64,000 bases of DNA from Lepidonotus clava (GCA_936440205.1 OW387136.1:49994232-50058231); one strand, 5' to 3'. Numbered from the stretch's first letter, positions 10,790-21,141 are shown. The notes: generated by a model not told the origin, from the sequence alone. Numbers and translations are program-made.

Positions 10790-11535
10790 TTCGATGTAGA
10801 TGGCATTGCAGTGAGGTGTGATTTCGATGAATGCAAATCTATAGGAGAAAATAAACAACAGTCTTACTTTACTACAGCTTACAAGAACTCCAGTTTTGAC
10901 GTCACATATATTATGTCTTTCATGTTGATGGATTTTGTATTGGGGCTCGTTTTGTTGTTTTAGCACATAGTTGTCGTCACCAAACAAAATGCGTGGCGAA
11001 GATAAAGCCCAGTGCAATGCAAAGTGACCATGGGGTCCCCAATTCTAGAACGGCAGCTGAGATGCATTGATTATAATATGTAGGTCCTTCCTCTAGCCAT
11101 ATAGTTTATTGTTAACAAGACTTACTGTATGAGTGTGCATACACTAGAGTAAAACATTTACACCAAACGAAAAATATAATAATATATATTACCTATCCAC
11201 ATCCCATTCGGAAACATTAATTATGTTACAATGTTTGAAGGTTGTTCCATGACACAAAACCTCCTTCCGTACGCGTGTGTCCTATTAACTCAAAACCTCC
11301 CACAACATGTCTGATAAGGTTACTGTTTATGTCCGACACCCTTACCTTTACAGAAATCGTGTCCAAATCTTTTGGGTTTACACTTCTTATTTTAGAAATT
11401 TACTATCCCATTGCCATCTCTGTCATAGAAATCTACCTGAGAGTCCGTGGTCACTTTATCAGAGAGAATTATTCCCTCTGACTCTATCAGAGAGAATTAT
11501 ACTATATTCTCTCTGACTCTATAGAATCCCAAAGA
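10790..11535. other. Interval with no supported gene; short repeat at 11455-11525
   Basis: The phrase ATCAGAGAGAATTAT occurs twice at 11458-11500 with interleaved CTCTGACTCTAT words, a small direct and inverted repeat next to the GC-rich block that follows. The rest is AT-rich with no supported exon. Confidence 0.35.
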
Positions 11536-11631
11536 CAATATTATAAAGGGGGGTATTCAGACCAGAACTCCCTTCTCTCGGCGGTCGTCGTTAGTCTGCA
11601 GGCCCAGTCAGGTGTGTGGTTCTGATTGGGG

Positions 11632-11646
11632 CCGACAGAGGGCGTC
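11632..11646 (+). promoter_or_regulatory. CTCF-like motif
   Basis: CCGACAGAGGGCGTC fits the CTCF core pattern CCxxYAGRKGGCR. It faces another match at 11695-11713 on the other strand. Confidence 0.35.
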
Positions 11647-11694
11647 TGCTGCCCGACAGACCGGAAGTCAGGTTTTCTTTGGTCCTTCCGGTTG

Positions 11695-11713
11695 ACCAGC
11701 GCCCCCTGACGGG
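11695..11713 (-). promoter_or_regulatory. CTCF-like motif, minus strand
   Basis: The + strand reads ACCAGCGCCCCCTGACGGG. Its complement contains CCGTCAGGGGGCGCTGG, close to the bilaterian CTCF core. Together with 11632-11646 it forms a convergent pair about 60 bp apart. Confidence 0.45.
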
Positions 11714-11977
11714 ACGCGGACTAACTACACCAGGTCCCGCCCGGGGGCCCCAGCATAGAGAAAGGACAAGTGACCTTCAGAGGGGAGAACTGACCTTCAG
11801 AGCCCCACCCACCCCCGGGTTAATCCCTCTGTTCTCAGCAGAGGTCACGGCAAGGTCATTGCCAGGTTTTGACCTTGGCGGAAAGGGCCTTACATGGGCG
11901 TCCGGGGAGTCAGGGGACGTGACGCTGGTGACGGGCAACCGTATGGTTCCAAGATGTTACAAAGAAATTAAGATACC

Positions 11978-12151
11978 AGGCGCGCATTTGGGAGGGGGGG
12001 GGGGGGGCTATATTGAGCCAATTTTTTTTTTTTTTAATGTAAAACTCCTGCGCTTTGAGGGTGCGGGCAAGAATTTTGGTATAGCAAGCCCTCCCCTCCC
12101 CCCCTTTTTTTTCTCTCTTTTTTTCCTCAAACTCCTGTAACCGCCCCTGGA
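11978..12151. mobile_element. Family J-like element with G-run and T-runs
   Basis: The left part 'caggcgcgcatttgggaggg' is followed by a G-run, and the right end 'cctgtaaccgcccctgg' matches the family J terminal GCCCCTG. Two T-runs and a C-run lie inside. It is a diverged copy. Confidence 0.4.
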
Positions 12152-12306
12152 TACGATGACTTTATGCGACACCAGCAGAGTCACATCCCCAAGCTTTTAC
12201 TATGTCTTCACCTGTTAATTAAAAGTTGAACCTTATAGAGCCAAGGAGGGTCCCCATTCAGCCAATCAGAGGAACCGGAACTACATTGTTTAAGACCGAA
12301 TCTATT

Positions 12307-12654
12307 CTAGTTTGTAAAACCACAATTAAATACGAAAATTGTCAGAAAATATAATAGTATAGAATGATAAAATGGTCTAAAGAGTACGCTGTAGGCAACA
12401 ATTGAAGTAACTACCCAGACAATCCATAAACTTCGAGTGGAAATGTATAAACACAATAAATAGTCAATTCCGCATGGATGGTGTAGCCCTTTCGATGTGA
12501 AAGCAACTAGACCTCCCACTGATAAAACCTCCTCCGTAGAAAGCACAGGTCGCATTGTGAAGACATTCTTGTTTACGATCTCCTCCTCATCAGTTCGCAA
12601 AGAGAATTCTTTCCTGTCAGTAACATGTCTATATTTGAGAATTCTTGTATTCAT
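12307..12654 (-). CDS. Possible exon or relic with weak DEG/ENaC-like first membrane segment
   Basis: An ATG-started open frame of 115 codons runs on the minus strand in AT-rich, non-repeat DNA. Residues 1-50 are polar and charged. FTSKGLHH follows at about residue 52, and STRSLWIVWVV begins a membrane-like hydrophobic stretch at about residue 72. DEG/ENaC sodium channels have a similar order near their N terminus: a (T/S)xHG motif, about 15 residues, then an R-L-x-W entry to the first membrane helix. Here the HG is not intact (KGLHH), the family's FPAVTICN motif is not clear and no further exons were found. It may be a diverged exon, a decayed gene piece or chance. Confidence 0.25.
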   Translation of the reverse strand: MNTRILKYRHVTDRKEFSLRTDEEEIVNKNVFTMRPVLSTEEVLSVGGLVAFTSKGLHHPCGIDYLLCLYISTRSLWIVWVVTSIVAYSVLFRPFYHSILLYFLTIFVFNCGFTN

Positions 12655-12659
12655 CCTGC

Positions 12660-13072
12660 ATTACTCAAGGGTACATGTATGATTAAGGGCCCTATCTTAA
12701 ATAGCTATTCCCACCCTAGTTGCTTAATAAGATATATTTCGGGAAGGTCTTTCCAAGTTTTCTTACTTTACATCTTCAAGGAGTGGCGTCTCTCACATCG
12801 TCACTAAAGGCAGGGTCCTGGGTGGTAACTTAGCAAGAATATACAAAATGCATTTGTTGAATACTCACCAACCTTGATGTGCATTTAAAAAACTATCAAA
12901 GATATGTGATAAGAATTTGGAAGCATTGCTATGTATGGTGTTGAGGGTGAAAAAATATGATCATACATTTTGTTGTCGTATTTCCAGGAACATTTTTAAG
13001 CATTTACGATCTTGGTCAAACCTTTCCAACTAAAATATCATTCTCTTTTTTCCTTTTTTCCTTTTTTCCTTC

Positions 13073-13104
<32 letters not shown>

Positions 13105-13190
13105 TTTTTTTTCTTTGCTTTATATATGTTTTTTTATTGGAAATTTTACATCGTATCTGAAAATGTTCAAACACAAAATCCTTCGTAACA
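12660..13190. other. AT-rich interval with pyrimidine tract, no supported gene
   Basis: A CTT-rich and T-rich tract covers 13047-13112, with (TTC)n near 13072-13097. Nothing else is recognised. Confidence 0.4.
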
Positions 13191-13194
13191 TGTC

Positions 13195-13395
13195 CCAGGG
13201 TTGGCCCCCTGACCTATAAGTTGGGGTTTTCATTGTAACCCGATAGACCCTTCCCCAGCTGTACGTTTAAAGGGTGGGGGTTTACCCAACTGGGCCCGCC
13301 GTCGTTCAGTATTTGGGTACGGGTCGTCGGCCCCGGTACTGACGGCCGTTTATTCCGCCCGACTTCACGTCGTAACTACCCTCAACTTATCAACA
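13195..13395. other. Unexplained GC-rich block
   Basis: This block rich in CG dinucleotides (for example GGGCCCGCCGTCG and CGGCCCCGGTAC) sits in AT-rich DNA with no repeat match inside the window. No long open frame or splice pair is convincing. It could be regulatory or a unique repeat copy. Confidence 0.25.
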
Positions 13396-13908
13396 GAGAC
13401 AGGCGCTATTTTTGAAATGCCGCACATAGAGTCAGGTTTTAAGCAAGGGATACGCATTCTCATCTCTTATATAAGGGTTTCGTGGGTCATATAAGAGGTG
13501 TCTTTCATTTTTACAACGTAACAGTAAAACGACCACATAATTGTTTATAACATGTTTTACAGCATTTAAAGATACATTCAGACTTTCCTTATGCTATTTC
13601 TTATTTGTTGGCTGTCCCTGATTTGCATCCCTGTATGAGTTATCCAGCGTTTTAAGTAAGGTCATTTTATTTCTAAATGTGAATGAAACTTCCCTCAATT
13701 TGTCATGCAATATGAAAAACTAATTATAACTATTAGTGTTGAATCGTTTTGCTATGCCCCTCTACAATACAATGGGCGTTATGCCATTTGTAAATGATGT
13801 TATAGCATGATAAACGAATTTAGACAGTGTCTGATTTGGCAGCATTTCAAAATGAATAGGAGATCCTGGGGTGCTTCAACTGAATTCCAAGAAACATTTG
13901 TCTTCTGT

Positions 13909-14326
13909 CAAGTCTCTGTATAAACTTATGTCGCCCTTTTCTATCCCTCCCCTTCTACCCTACAGCCTCAGTCTCTGTATAAACGTATGTCACTGTGTTC
14001 TTTCCCTCCCCTTCTCTTCCCTACTGACTCAGTCTCTGTATAAACGTATATTGCCGTGTTCTAACCCTTCCCTTCTCTCCCCTACAGGCTCAGTCCCTGT
14101 ATAAACATATGTCGCTGTATTCTAACCCTCCCCTTCTATTCTACAGGCTCATTCCCTGTATAAACGTATATCACCGTGTTCTTTCCCTCCCCTTCTATTC
14201 TACAGCCTCAGTCACTGTATAAACATTATATCGCTGTGTTCTAATCCTCCCCTTCTCTCCTCTACAGGCCCAGTCCCTGTATTAACGAATATCGCCGTGT
14301 TCTAACCCTCTCCTTTCCTCCTCCAG
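13909..14326 (+). repeat. Minisatellite, about 60-bp unit x 7, ending at an exon acceptor
   Basis: Seven units follow the pattern CTCAGTCYCTGTATAAACGT, then TAT-TCGCYGTGTTCT, then CCCTCCCCTTCTCTYCCCTACAG. Each unit contains a pyrimidine tract and CTACAG, an almost ideal 3' splice site, except that mutations vary it slightly. The last partial unit ends CTCTCCTTTCCTCCTCCAG directly at the candidate exon that begins at 14327. The repeat therefore seems to have arisen by tandem duplication of the intron's own 3' end. Confidence 0.85.
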
Positions 14327-14373
14327 GTGATGCTGTTCAGCGCCGTGGTGGCCGTCTACATGTACCTGTACAG
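14327..14373 (+). CDS. Candidate 47-bp internal (or first coding) exon, hydrophobic
   Basis: The segment is preceded by a long pyrimidine tract and CAG and followed by CAG|GTGAGTC, an ideal donor. In one frame it reads VMLFSAVVAVYMYLY plus a split codon (AG|), which is hydrophobic enough for a membrane segment or signal anchor. The third frame is also open, while the second has an immediate TGA. It is GC-rich and differs sharply from the AT-rich intron after it. It starts in phase 0 and ends in phase 2. The ATG at codon 2 could be a start if a 5' UTR exon precedes. I do not recognise the protein. Confidence 0.5.
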
Positions 14374-14399
14374 GTGAGTCCCTATTAATCTTTGATTAT

Positions 14400-15850
14400 C
14401 GGTTATTGATCACCTGCCGCTCGGCTTACCCCTTGATTGATTGGTCCCCTTAACCGGGCCGAGAAGAACCAGGCTTTGTTCAGTCATGCATGTCGCTCGC
14501 GGGCCGTGTTCATATTTTACGATTTTGGTACAATTTTGAATTTCAAGGGTCTAACTTTACTTTCGATGAAACTAGGACAATAAGCGAGTTAAACTAGTAC
14601 CAAGTAAGAGCTTTTTACCTCGTTCAATCCTCCAGATTCTTTCTGATCTGTACAAAAATGAATTTCGGATAATTACCTGAAGCTTATAGAAAGTATTATT
14701 GAAAGTATTGATGAACGTTGGATCGGATTAGATTTCAATATGAAAAGAAACCTGAGAAGTTAGGACAGAAGAACGTGTTTTTGATACTATTGGTGTTATT
14801 TGGATTAAATGAAAATTAAATAAAATGATAATGATAAAAAGAATATTTACTATCAATGTAACTTATGTATCTCTATAATGATCTGAATAGACTTGAGACC
14901 GGAATACTCAGAGAATCACGACTACTTTTTAGGAGTCAGAATAATATCAACAAATGAATTGGGAGAAGAAATTTGATTAAATAATTCAGAATCAAAAGAT
15001 AAGGTCACAATTTTCGATGTCCTTTTCCCAAAGTAGCTAGCAGCATATCGTAAAGTGTGAGCCCGGCCTCGCCCCGAGTTGCCATCGGGGGGGGGGGGAG
15101 GGGTGACTGACCTACTTAATGTCTGTAAGGTGGTCGTCACGCTCCATTGGACATGTCAGAATTAAGGGAACTTCTTTTAAGGAGCTGCAGTGAACACTTT
15201 TTTACAGGTGATAGCTCAGTCAATTAGGGATTACCTGGAAACAGGCCTTTGGCATTAGGTGGAATTAGTGGTAATACTTTACACTTAGGATGCATGCAAG
15301 GGTAAAAAAAACTTATTTATTTTTTATATTAACAAAGAATTAGAGTTATGAGAAATACACGTTAGACGCGCATTTCTTTATTTATATCCGTATCTTTAGG
15401 CAGAGATCAAGCTGAGATCTGGCATTAACCTATAAACCCTGAATATCTTGTCCGGGGATATCATGTTACTTATTTTACTTTTTCAAATTCATTCTAATTG
15501 AGTTTGCAAAGGTATTGAGGAACCACCATTTTTGAATAGCAAAGTGGTATTGGAAAGCTAAACTCAAAAGTCTTTTATATCTAAATAATAATTATATCAA
15601 TAAAGGAGAGAAAGACGTTTGTTCAAATTCTTATATTAGGGACTATCCAGGCTGACAACAGCTCAGATTAGCACGTTACATCAGTCAGTTTCAAAACGGT
15701 CTGTTAATGCAGCATTGATTAGGCTATATTTTGTTTAGTAACTAAACGTATCTAAACAAAATTAGTATTCTGGTTGTTTTCGCTTGGGGCGGTTCAAGCC
15801 CGGGCCGTATAGGAGAGGGGTCAGTCCCAGCTCAATGTTTAACATGCACA
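14400..15850. other. Intron-like interval, no supported gene
   Basis: This is AT-rich DNA with an isolated G-run at 15087-15098. No splice-site pair or known repeat is convincing. It is probably intron if the exon at 14327 is real. Confidence 0.3.
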
Positions 15851-15858
15851 TGCCGAGA

Positions 15859-16058
15859 GGCGGTATTACGCTACATGACATCAGCTGTGAAATGACAATT
15901 TTGCAATCTTATATGCAATCGTGCATAGAACTCTGTTGTACATGTGTAAAATACTCCAAATTGTCAATTCCAAACAATTTTCTCACTCCAACATGGAATT
16001 GTCTGTAATATCATATTGCACGATATCACAGCTCAAAGGCTTGTAGTGTAATAGGGCC
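15859..16058. mobile_element. Family P MITE, copy 1
   Basis: It starts GGTATTACGCTACATGACAT and ends with GATATCACAGCTCAAAG, then TTGTAGTGTAATAGGGCC. The ends are inverted (TATTACxCTACA against TGTAGTGTAATA). The inner part has a second palindrome around 'aattgtc' words. A matching copy lies at 51619-51818. Confidence 0.65.
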
Positions 16059-16351
16059 TCTACCTTATCAGAAAGATCATCGGCCAAGCACGCACACCCC
16101 GGGCCGTGCCCGCCCCTCAGAGGATTAAAACTACTCGAAATAACATGTTAAATATTCCTGGGGTGTTTGGGGTAACTTGAAAATATTGCATGCGCCATGT
16201 CCACAGATATCAGAGGTTTCAAAATAACATGTTGAATTGGCATGTGGTGCGAGGGGTAAATTTGTTAGTTCTACATACTACCTTGATAGAACTTAACGAC
16301 TTAGATAACGTGTTCACTAGTCCTTGGAAGTTTGGTGGTAATTATATATAT

Positions 16352-16546
16352 CAGGGTGCCCACGCAAGTCTTAAAAAGTCTTAAAAGGTCTGATTGATTT
16401 TCTTAAATTTAGGGCATTAAAAAGGTAATAAATTTCACATTTTTCTTGTAGGGCAACTTAAAAGGTCTTAAATTGGATCTGTTAAGGAATTGAAAATTAA
16501 GTGATGAGGTCTTTAATTGTTTTTTGAAAAAAGTGTGGTTACCCTG
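16352..16546. mobile_element. Family H element, copy 2
   Basis: It starts CAGGGTGCCCACGCAAGTCT and ends with 'gtgtggttaccctg', so the ends are inverted. Several AAAAGGTCTTAAA-like words lie just inside both ends. It fits a short non-autonomous hAT-like element and is shorter than the copy at 5399-5705. Confidence 0.6.
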
Positions 16547-16559
16547 TACTAATTCTACA

Positions 16560-16926
16560 GGCCTTGTAGGGTGCAAAATAAAATGTCCACTGGTCGTGCG
16601 ATGTTAAGTTAGATTGACAGATACTAGATGTACTATAGCCACGGGACAAAAAACTACTCGAAATAAAATGCTAACAGCTACCATGAGACAATGCCCCCCC
16701 CCCCCCCCTCTCCCTGTTAATAAAACTTCAAAGACACCCACCAAGTCTGGCGGTGGTTGGTGAGGGGGGGGGGGGCTGGTAATGAGATTATGAGACCCTG
16801 ATTTCTGGCCAGGACTGACACCCCAGAACTAAAAGGGATTAAATCATGAGCCTCTTGTACGGGAGCTGTAGCAATACGACTCGTTATAACAAGATCACAA
16901 GTTATGAGAACCGGCACAACCTGTCG
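16560..16926. other. Interval with homopolymer C and G runs
   Basis: A C-run lies at 16694-16708 and a G-run at about 16765-16775. A small fragment here could be family I-related. No gene is supported. Confidence 0.3.
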
Positions 16927-17262
16927 GCGGTACCAACCACACGGGGAAAACAGGGAAAATGACAAAAAGAATTCCCTGACAGGGAAAACACAGGGAATTT
17001 GCAACTTTTACCTAAACATAGGGAAAACACAGGGAATTTCATTTACCAAAACATAGGGATTTCATTTGGCAAGGTTCTCAAATTCATGATTCCCAAAAAC
17101 GTTAATAGTAAGGATTTGACTTCTTGTTGTTGGGTCCAAATTTTGTCTGGGTGCAAAGGCTTTTAAATTGCTCAGTATGACACAAGGAAAAATTGCTGCA
17201 AGACAGGGAAATCTAGGGGAAAACACAGGGAATTTGGACGTGGATTTTGAGTTGGTACCCTA
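16927..17262. mobile_element. Family F MITE, copy 1
   Basis: The left end reads GGTACCAACCACACGGGGAAA and the right end reads GAGTTGGTACCCT, inverted. The interior repeats ACAGGGAATTT and GGAAAACACAGGGAA words and has 'gatttgacttcttgttgttg', shared with 37902-38215 and 50117-50494. It has no coding content. Confidence 0.7.
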
Positions 17263-17462
17263 CTGGCAGGTATGGGTGATCAGGAAGGGCCGTGGAGCGC
17301 ACAATAGCACTCTGCAACGAGTTCTTACCCCGCGCAGAAAAATAGAGTCTGTGAGAAGAGACTGCTATGTAGTCCTTTAACTATACACCGGCATTATGAG
17401 ATTACTACACCATACGGTTCAAAAGTAGTCTGGTGGTTTTTGCAGGTGCAGTATAGGCTGCT

Positions 17463-17680
17463 AGCAGGGGCAGATACATCATTTTTCGATGGGGGAACAG
17501 CATAAAGGCTAAGAACTTAAACGGTGAACATTTGTGCATACGCACATGGCATTTCCCCATCTTTTTGCAGTTTAGGGGTCCACCAAAAAGAAGAGGGCTG
17601 CAGAGACTATTTCCGATCGAGATTGTCGAAGGGTCAGAGGGTTGAAGGGGCAGGGGGGGCTTTTGTTTTTGTCCAAAATT
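17463..17680. mobile_element. Family J element
   Basis: It starts CAGGGGCAGATACATC and contains 'cataaaggctaagaactta', 'catttccccatctttttgca' and 'gtttaggggtccaccaaaa', the family J core in order. The right end after the G-rich part is uncertain. A 130-codon open frame on the minus strand here is only the repeat read through. Confidence 0.6.
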
Positions 17681-18254
17681 GTGGGTAAGGTGCGTGACTC
17701 CATAGTACATGACGTTAATGTACATAATACATGAAAACCCTCGAGGCCCACAAACTGGATCGAAGCACCCCGTCTGTGCTCTGAATTTCCTGAACATACA
17801 GTGTATATCTAAACATCGAACCAGGCGTTTACAATACTAGTATATTGAAATTCTGATGAAATTAGTTTGATAACCAAAAAAGGTTGATTGTTTGAATGTG
17901 TATCCCTAATAAAGGAATTTATCCCCAATAAACATTAATGTCCACGGACAGCTGCAGTAAGTTGGGTTTGATATAGCCCACCCCATGTATTTGAACAATT
18001 TAATGAAGACATTTTCTGGCTTTTATTCTCCTTCAGTGTAACGTCATTCCAACGTGCCCAAGGTTCACCCAGAGGACAGTGCAGAAATCTGAATACAATC
18101 CCCCTCACATTCCCATAATGCATTATTCCCGACAATAACCGCCGTCTTTGATTCGCCACGATGCCCCAGATATCGCCCACCTTGTTAAACCTTTTTATCC
18201 CCCCCCCCCCTCCCCCTCCCCTAGTACCCGTATCCTCCCCCACCCTATAGATCT

Positions 18255-18535
18255 AGTCTGTTCTGACCCATAATGGGTCCATACACCTACAAGAGGCTTT
18301 AATTTAAATTGGCCGCTTAAATTCTGTTAAGAATTGTTTCATTGGACCTATATAATTAGCATGGATAACCCCTTTGATATCTTTTTGGTTTACTGGTCTA
18401 TTTATGGTCATGATTGCCAAAAACCAGCAGCCCCAAAGCATGCTGGAGTATGGAGTGGAATTTTAAACTAAAATGGCTGGCGGTATACAGACTCACTTTT
18501 GGAAACAGCTAGTGGGTCGGGCTTGACAGACTACC
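18255..18535 (+). repeat. Dispersed repeat M, copy 1
   Basis: It shares with 25133-25424 the words 'cataatgggtcc', 'cacctacaagag', 'ccccaaagcatgc', 'gtggaatt', 'atggct' and 'gggaaacag..tgggtcgg', in the same order and spacing. Length is about 280 bp. Both copies are followed at once by a GC-rich block carrying CRE-type motifs. It may be a transposon that inserts near, or carries, a promoter, or an old segmental duplication. Confidence 0.6.
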
Positions 18536-18571
18536 CCAGCCCATGCTCTTTTCCTCCAATCAATAGTCCAT

Positions 18572-18760
18572 GATGAGATCTCGTCGATCAATAGCCGTGA
18601 CGAGATCTCGTCGGTCAATACTCCGTGACGAGATCTCGTCGCTGTGCACTCAGCCGTGACGATCCGCTGGTTCCGGCCCGCTTTGATCCCGGCCGTAAGG
18701 CGGCGCCGGGGATAAGCGGGTGTCACGTGTCCAATGACGTCACTTTAATTGGGCGTCTTT
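18572..18760. promoter_or_regulatory. Palindrome triplet followed by E-box, CCAAT and full CRE
   Basis: Three copies of a 14-bp near-palindrome GACGAGATCTCGTC (18572-18585 with one change, 18599-18612, 18627-18640) are spaced 27 to 28 bp apart. After a GC-rich stretch come CACGTG (18724-18729), CCAAT (18731-18735) and TGACGTCA (18735-18742), the full CREB/ATF site. The cluster is promoter-like. No downstream exon could be identified on either strand. Confidence 0.45.
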
Positions 18761-18799
18761 AGCGCGCGGGGCGACACCTAGCGGGAGAAGGCGGTGAAA

Positions 18800-19515
18800 A
18801 GGGATTTTCTCTCCTACCAACCCCCAACTCTCCCACCCCCATCCCCCGTTACCCCTGTCCGTGCGACGGGGGGCAAAGGCAGAAGGTATGATGACATTTA
18901 GTTGAAAATTAATTAGGGGAAGAACAACTTTTCTTGGCCACTGGGTACCAGCTATATAGGCTATTAGTGTACACGCCAGGCACCAGCGGCAAAGACAGTT
19001 CCTGGCGTGCTACACTGGTAACCTACTGCGGGTACCCAGGCCCAGAAAAGAAGTTCCCCTCCTAATTGCCACTATGTATGTACTAAAATGATATAAATAC
19101 CTTGTCAAGGCTGTATTTCAAAATCCGATCTTACTCCAGATTTCTAAAATCGCCAGTAGGACAAAGGGTTGCTTATAAAAGTGTTCGATATTCTGAAAAG
19201 GGACTTCAAATTCTCTTTCAAACTGTACACAGCATGCGAGGGCTACTCTAAGATTTCGAAAACATCGATATTGCTGAAATACTTGTAGTCAAAATCGCTT
19301 AGTGGAATATGCTATTTCAAACAGTTCAAAAAGGCTATACTCTGAGTGTCGAGAGGATTGAATTATAAAGACAATTTTGAAAGTAAGGAAGATAATCCCC
19401 TAGTTCTCCCACTTTTTCAGGAGTTCTTAATGGCATCTTTTCTGAACGAAGTAAGTAGTATAGTGATAAAGGGGTCGGGGTCAGGTAGGTATGACAGATT
19501 TTCCATACTAAGATT
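18800..19515. other. Interval with no supported gene
   Basis: A palindromic pair lies around 18935-19055: 'aacaacttttcttggcc', 'gggtacc' and 'gtgtacacgccaggcacc' against later 'cctggcgtgctacac', 'gggtaccc' and 'ggcccagaaaagaagttc'. This gives a foldback of about 120 bp, probably a small MITE. Nothing else is supported. Confidence 0.4.
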
Positions 19516-19516
19516 A

Positions 19517-19762
19517 AGGCTATAGGGCCTATTCCACTTTACGGTGCGTAGCTTTTACGGTCACTTTAATTAGTCACTGCAAGCAATTTGCGGTTTTGAT
19601 ACCAACATGTTGGTATCCCCGACCGCAAGCAATCCATAGAACACCTATATAAAATAGCAGGGGCTGCAAGCAGTGGTCGGGGCTCCCTACCGCAAACAGG
19701 TTTGCGGCAGTTTGCTTGCATCTTTTCATGGTGCCACAAGCAAATACCGTATAGTGGAATAA
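19517..19762. mobile_element. Family C MITE, copy 1
   Basis: The left end reads GGCTATAGGGCCTATTCCAC then TTTACGGT; the right end reads ACCGTATAGTGGAATAAATCC. The interior has TTGCGGTTTTGATACCAACA and 'cttgcatcttttcatg', reverse-complementary to the copy at 62190-62465. The end sequence TTCCACTWTACGGT and the TAA context fit a PIF/Harbinger-type MITE. Confidence 0.7.
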
Positions 19763-19799
19763 ATCCTAGAATCGGAGATCTGTAGGAACGCAACATGAT

Positions 19800-21135
19800 G
19801 TCCTTCTTATTTAGGGGGAAGTGTATTCTTCCAAAATAAAAGGCAGTTGGGGAAACATTTTCCCTTTCCCAAACGCTTTCAAATACCTATAATCCGTCAC
19901 TGAAAAGAAATAAATAAAAGAGAGCAACGAGAGAATAAGCTGACAAACGACTATAGGCCGGAGGCCTATATAGGCTTAGATCATCTACATGAATATAATT
20001 TACCAAAAGCAGCATATCTTGTATCATGTCTCTAATTACAGTAAAGAAAAGCATAGTATTACCGTGTGGGTTTGACGTTTGTCATATTTAAGTGAAAAAA
20101 AGTAATTATATCAAGGAATTTTGCACAAACCAACGTCTCAGAGATATACAAGGAATGTGACTGTATATAAATATTTTTATTAATTCTTATACAATCATGA
20201 CAAATCCCCCCTGTCTTTTAGTCTCCGAAGAGATTTGTCTGAGTAGGGCTGATCGTTAAAAAGTAATAGAGGTATTGAAACTGTACCGTCGACCTTTAAG
20301 TGACCTTGGCATCAGGGGGTACTTGAAATGTGACTCAAAAAGGAGACGATAATATCACACAGATTAAAAAGAAGACACGGTTGGCCGCGGATCGAGGATC
20401 CTTTAGGAGAAGGGGAAGGGGGGTTTACAAGGGGTGACCCCGGCCCCCTTTTAATTTTTTCCGACACTCCTCCTGGAGTATTTCCGTGGCTTTGAAGGCT
20501 TATTTGCTCTAATTAATGCACGCCTGATTTAGCAGAGATAAAGATGGTTTTCAGGGTCTCCTCAGATGCCTTTAAAAAGGCCCTAATTAGGGGATGCTTT
20601 AAGGGCCGGGCGGAGACGGAGGAGGGGGGTGAGAGGGAGGAGGAGGGGGGGGGGGGGGGGGACTGGATTGAGGTGGAGAAACGGGAGGGGTACTTATTCA
20701 GGAAAATGGTTCAGGAAAATCTGTAGCTTTTTCACCCGTATCATATTTACACGGAGAGTAGACGGTCAAGTTATATATAGTTTGGAAGTTGAAGTAAAGA
20801 TTTTCTGATTGAGCTCCTGTCCGGATATTGAAAACATAAAAAATACAATGTCAAATGTGAAAAGGCAGTTTAGTACCAGCTCTTTTTTACGTACCAGCTG
20901 CTGCATCACTCTGATGTTTCTGGTAAGAAATATAACGACAGGAGCAATTAGGAAAGATATATGCAATTTCAGTTTGATATCTCTGTCCAGCTACTTCCCG
21001 ATAAGTTTGATTTAGTTCGTATCTGTTACCATTAGGAACAGATATTTTCAGCTCTGTTAGCTGGTCTTCCTAACTGTCCCTGGGTTTTGTACTTCATCTT
21101 TCAGAAAGACTGGACTTCTTGGGGTAGGCACCTTC
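19800..21135. other. Interval with no supported gene
   Basis: A G-run of about 15 lies at 20646-20660 after a purine-rich (GGAG)n stretch. The part at 20515-20600 has homeobox-like TAATTA and GATA words but no clear element. Nothing else is seen. Confidence 0.3.
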
Positions 21136-21141
21136 CCCTAT

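Larger units (their letters stand above)
11540..11960. promoter_or_regulatory. GC-rich candidate promoter/enhancer with CTCF-like, ETS-like and nuclear-receptor motifs
   Basis: TATAAA lies at 11542-11547. CTCF-like cores are at 11632-11646 (+) and 11695-11713 (-). ETS-like GGAA/TTCC sites are at 11661-11668 and 11685-11691. Five AGGTCA-type half-sites follow: TGACCTTC at 11771 and 11791 (exactly 20 bp apart), AGGTCA at 11842, AAGGTCA at 11852 and TGACCTT at 11870. Extended half-sites of the form CAAGGTCA are used by ERR and NR5A receptors. The density inside one GC-rich island in AT-rich surroundings supports a cis-regulatory block. Its target gene is unknown. Confidence 0.45.

Noticed and set aside
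11616-12140. 174-codon open frame
   Set aside because: It runs from a GC-rich motif block into G-, T- and C-runs of a transposon-like repeat; the product is low complexity.
17405-17797. 130-codon minus-strand open frame
   Set aside because: It reads through a family J repeat.
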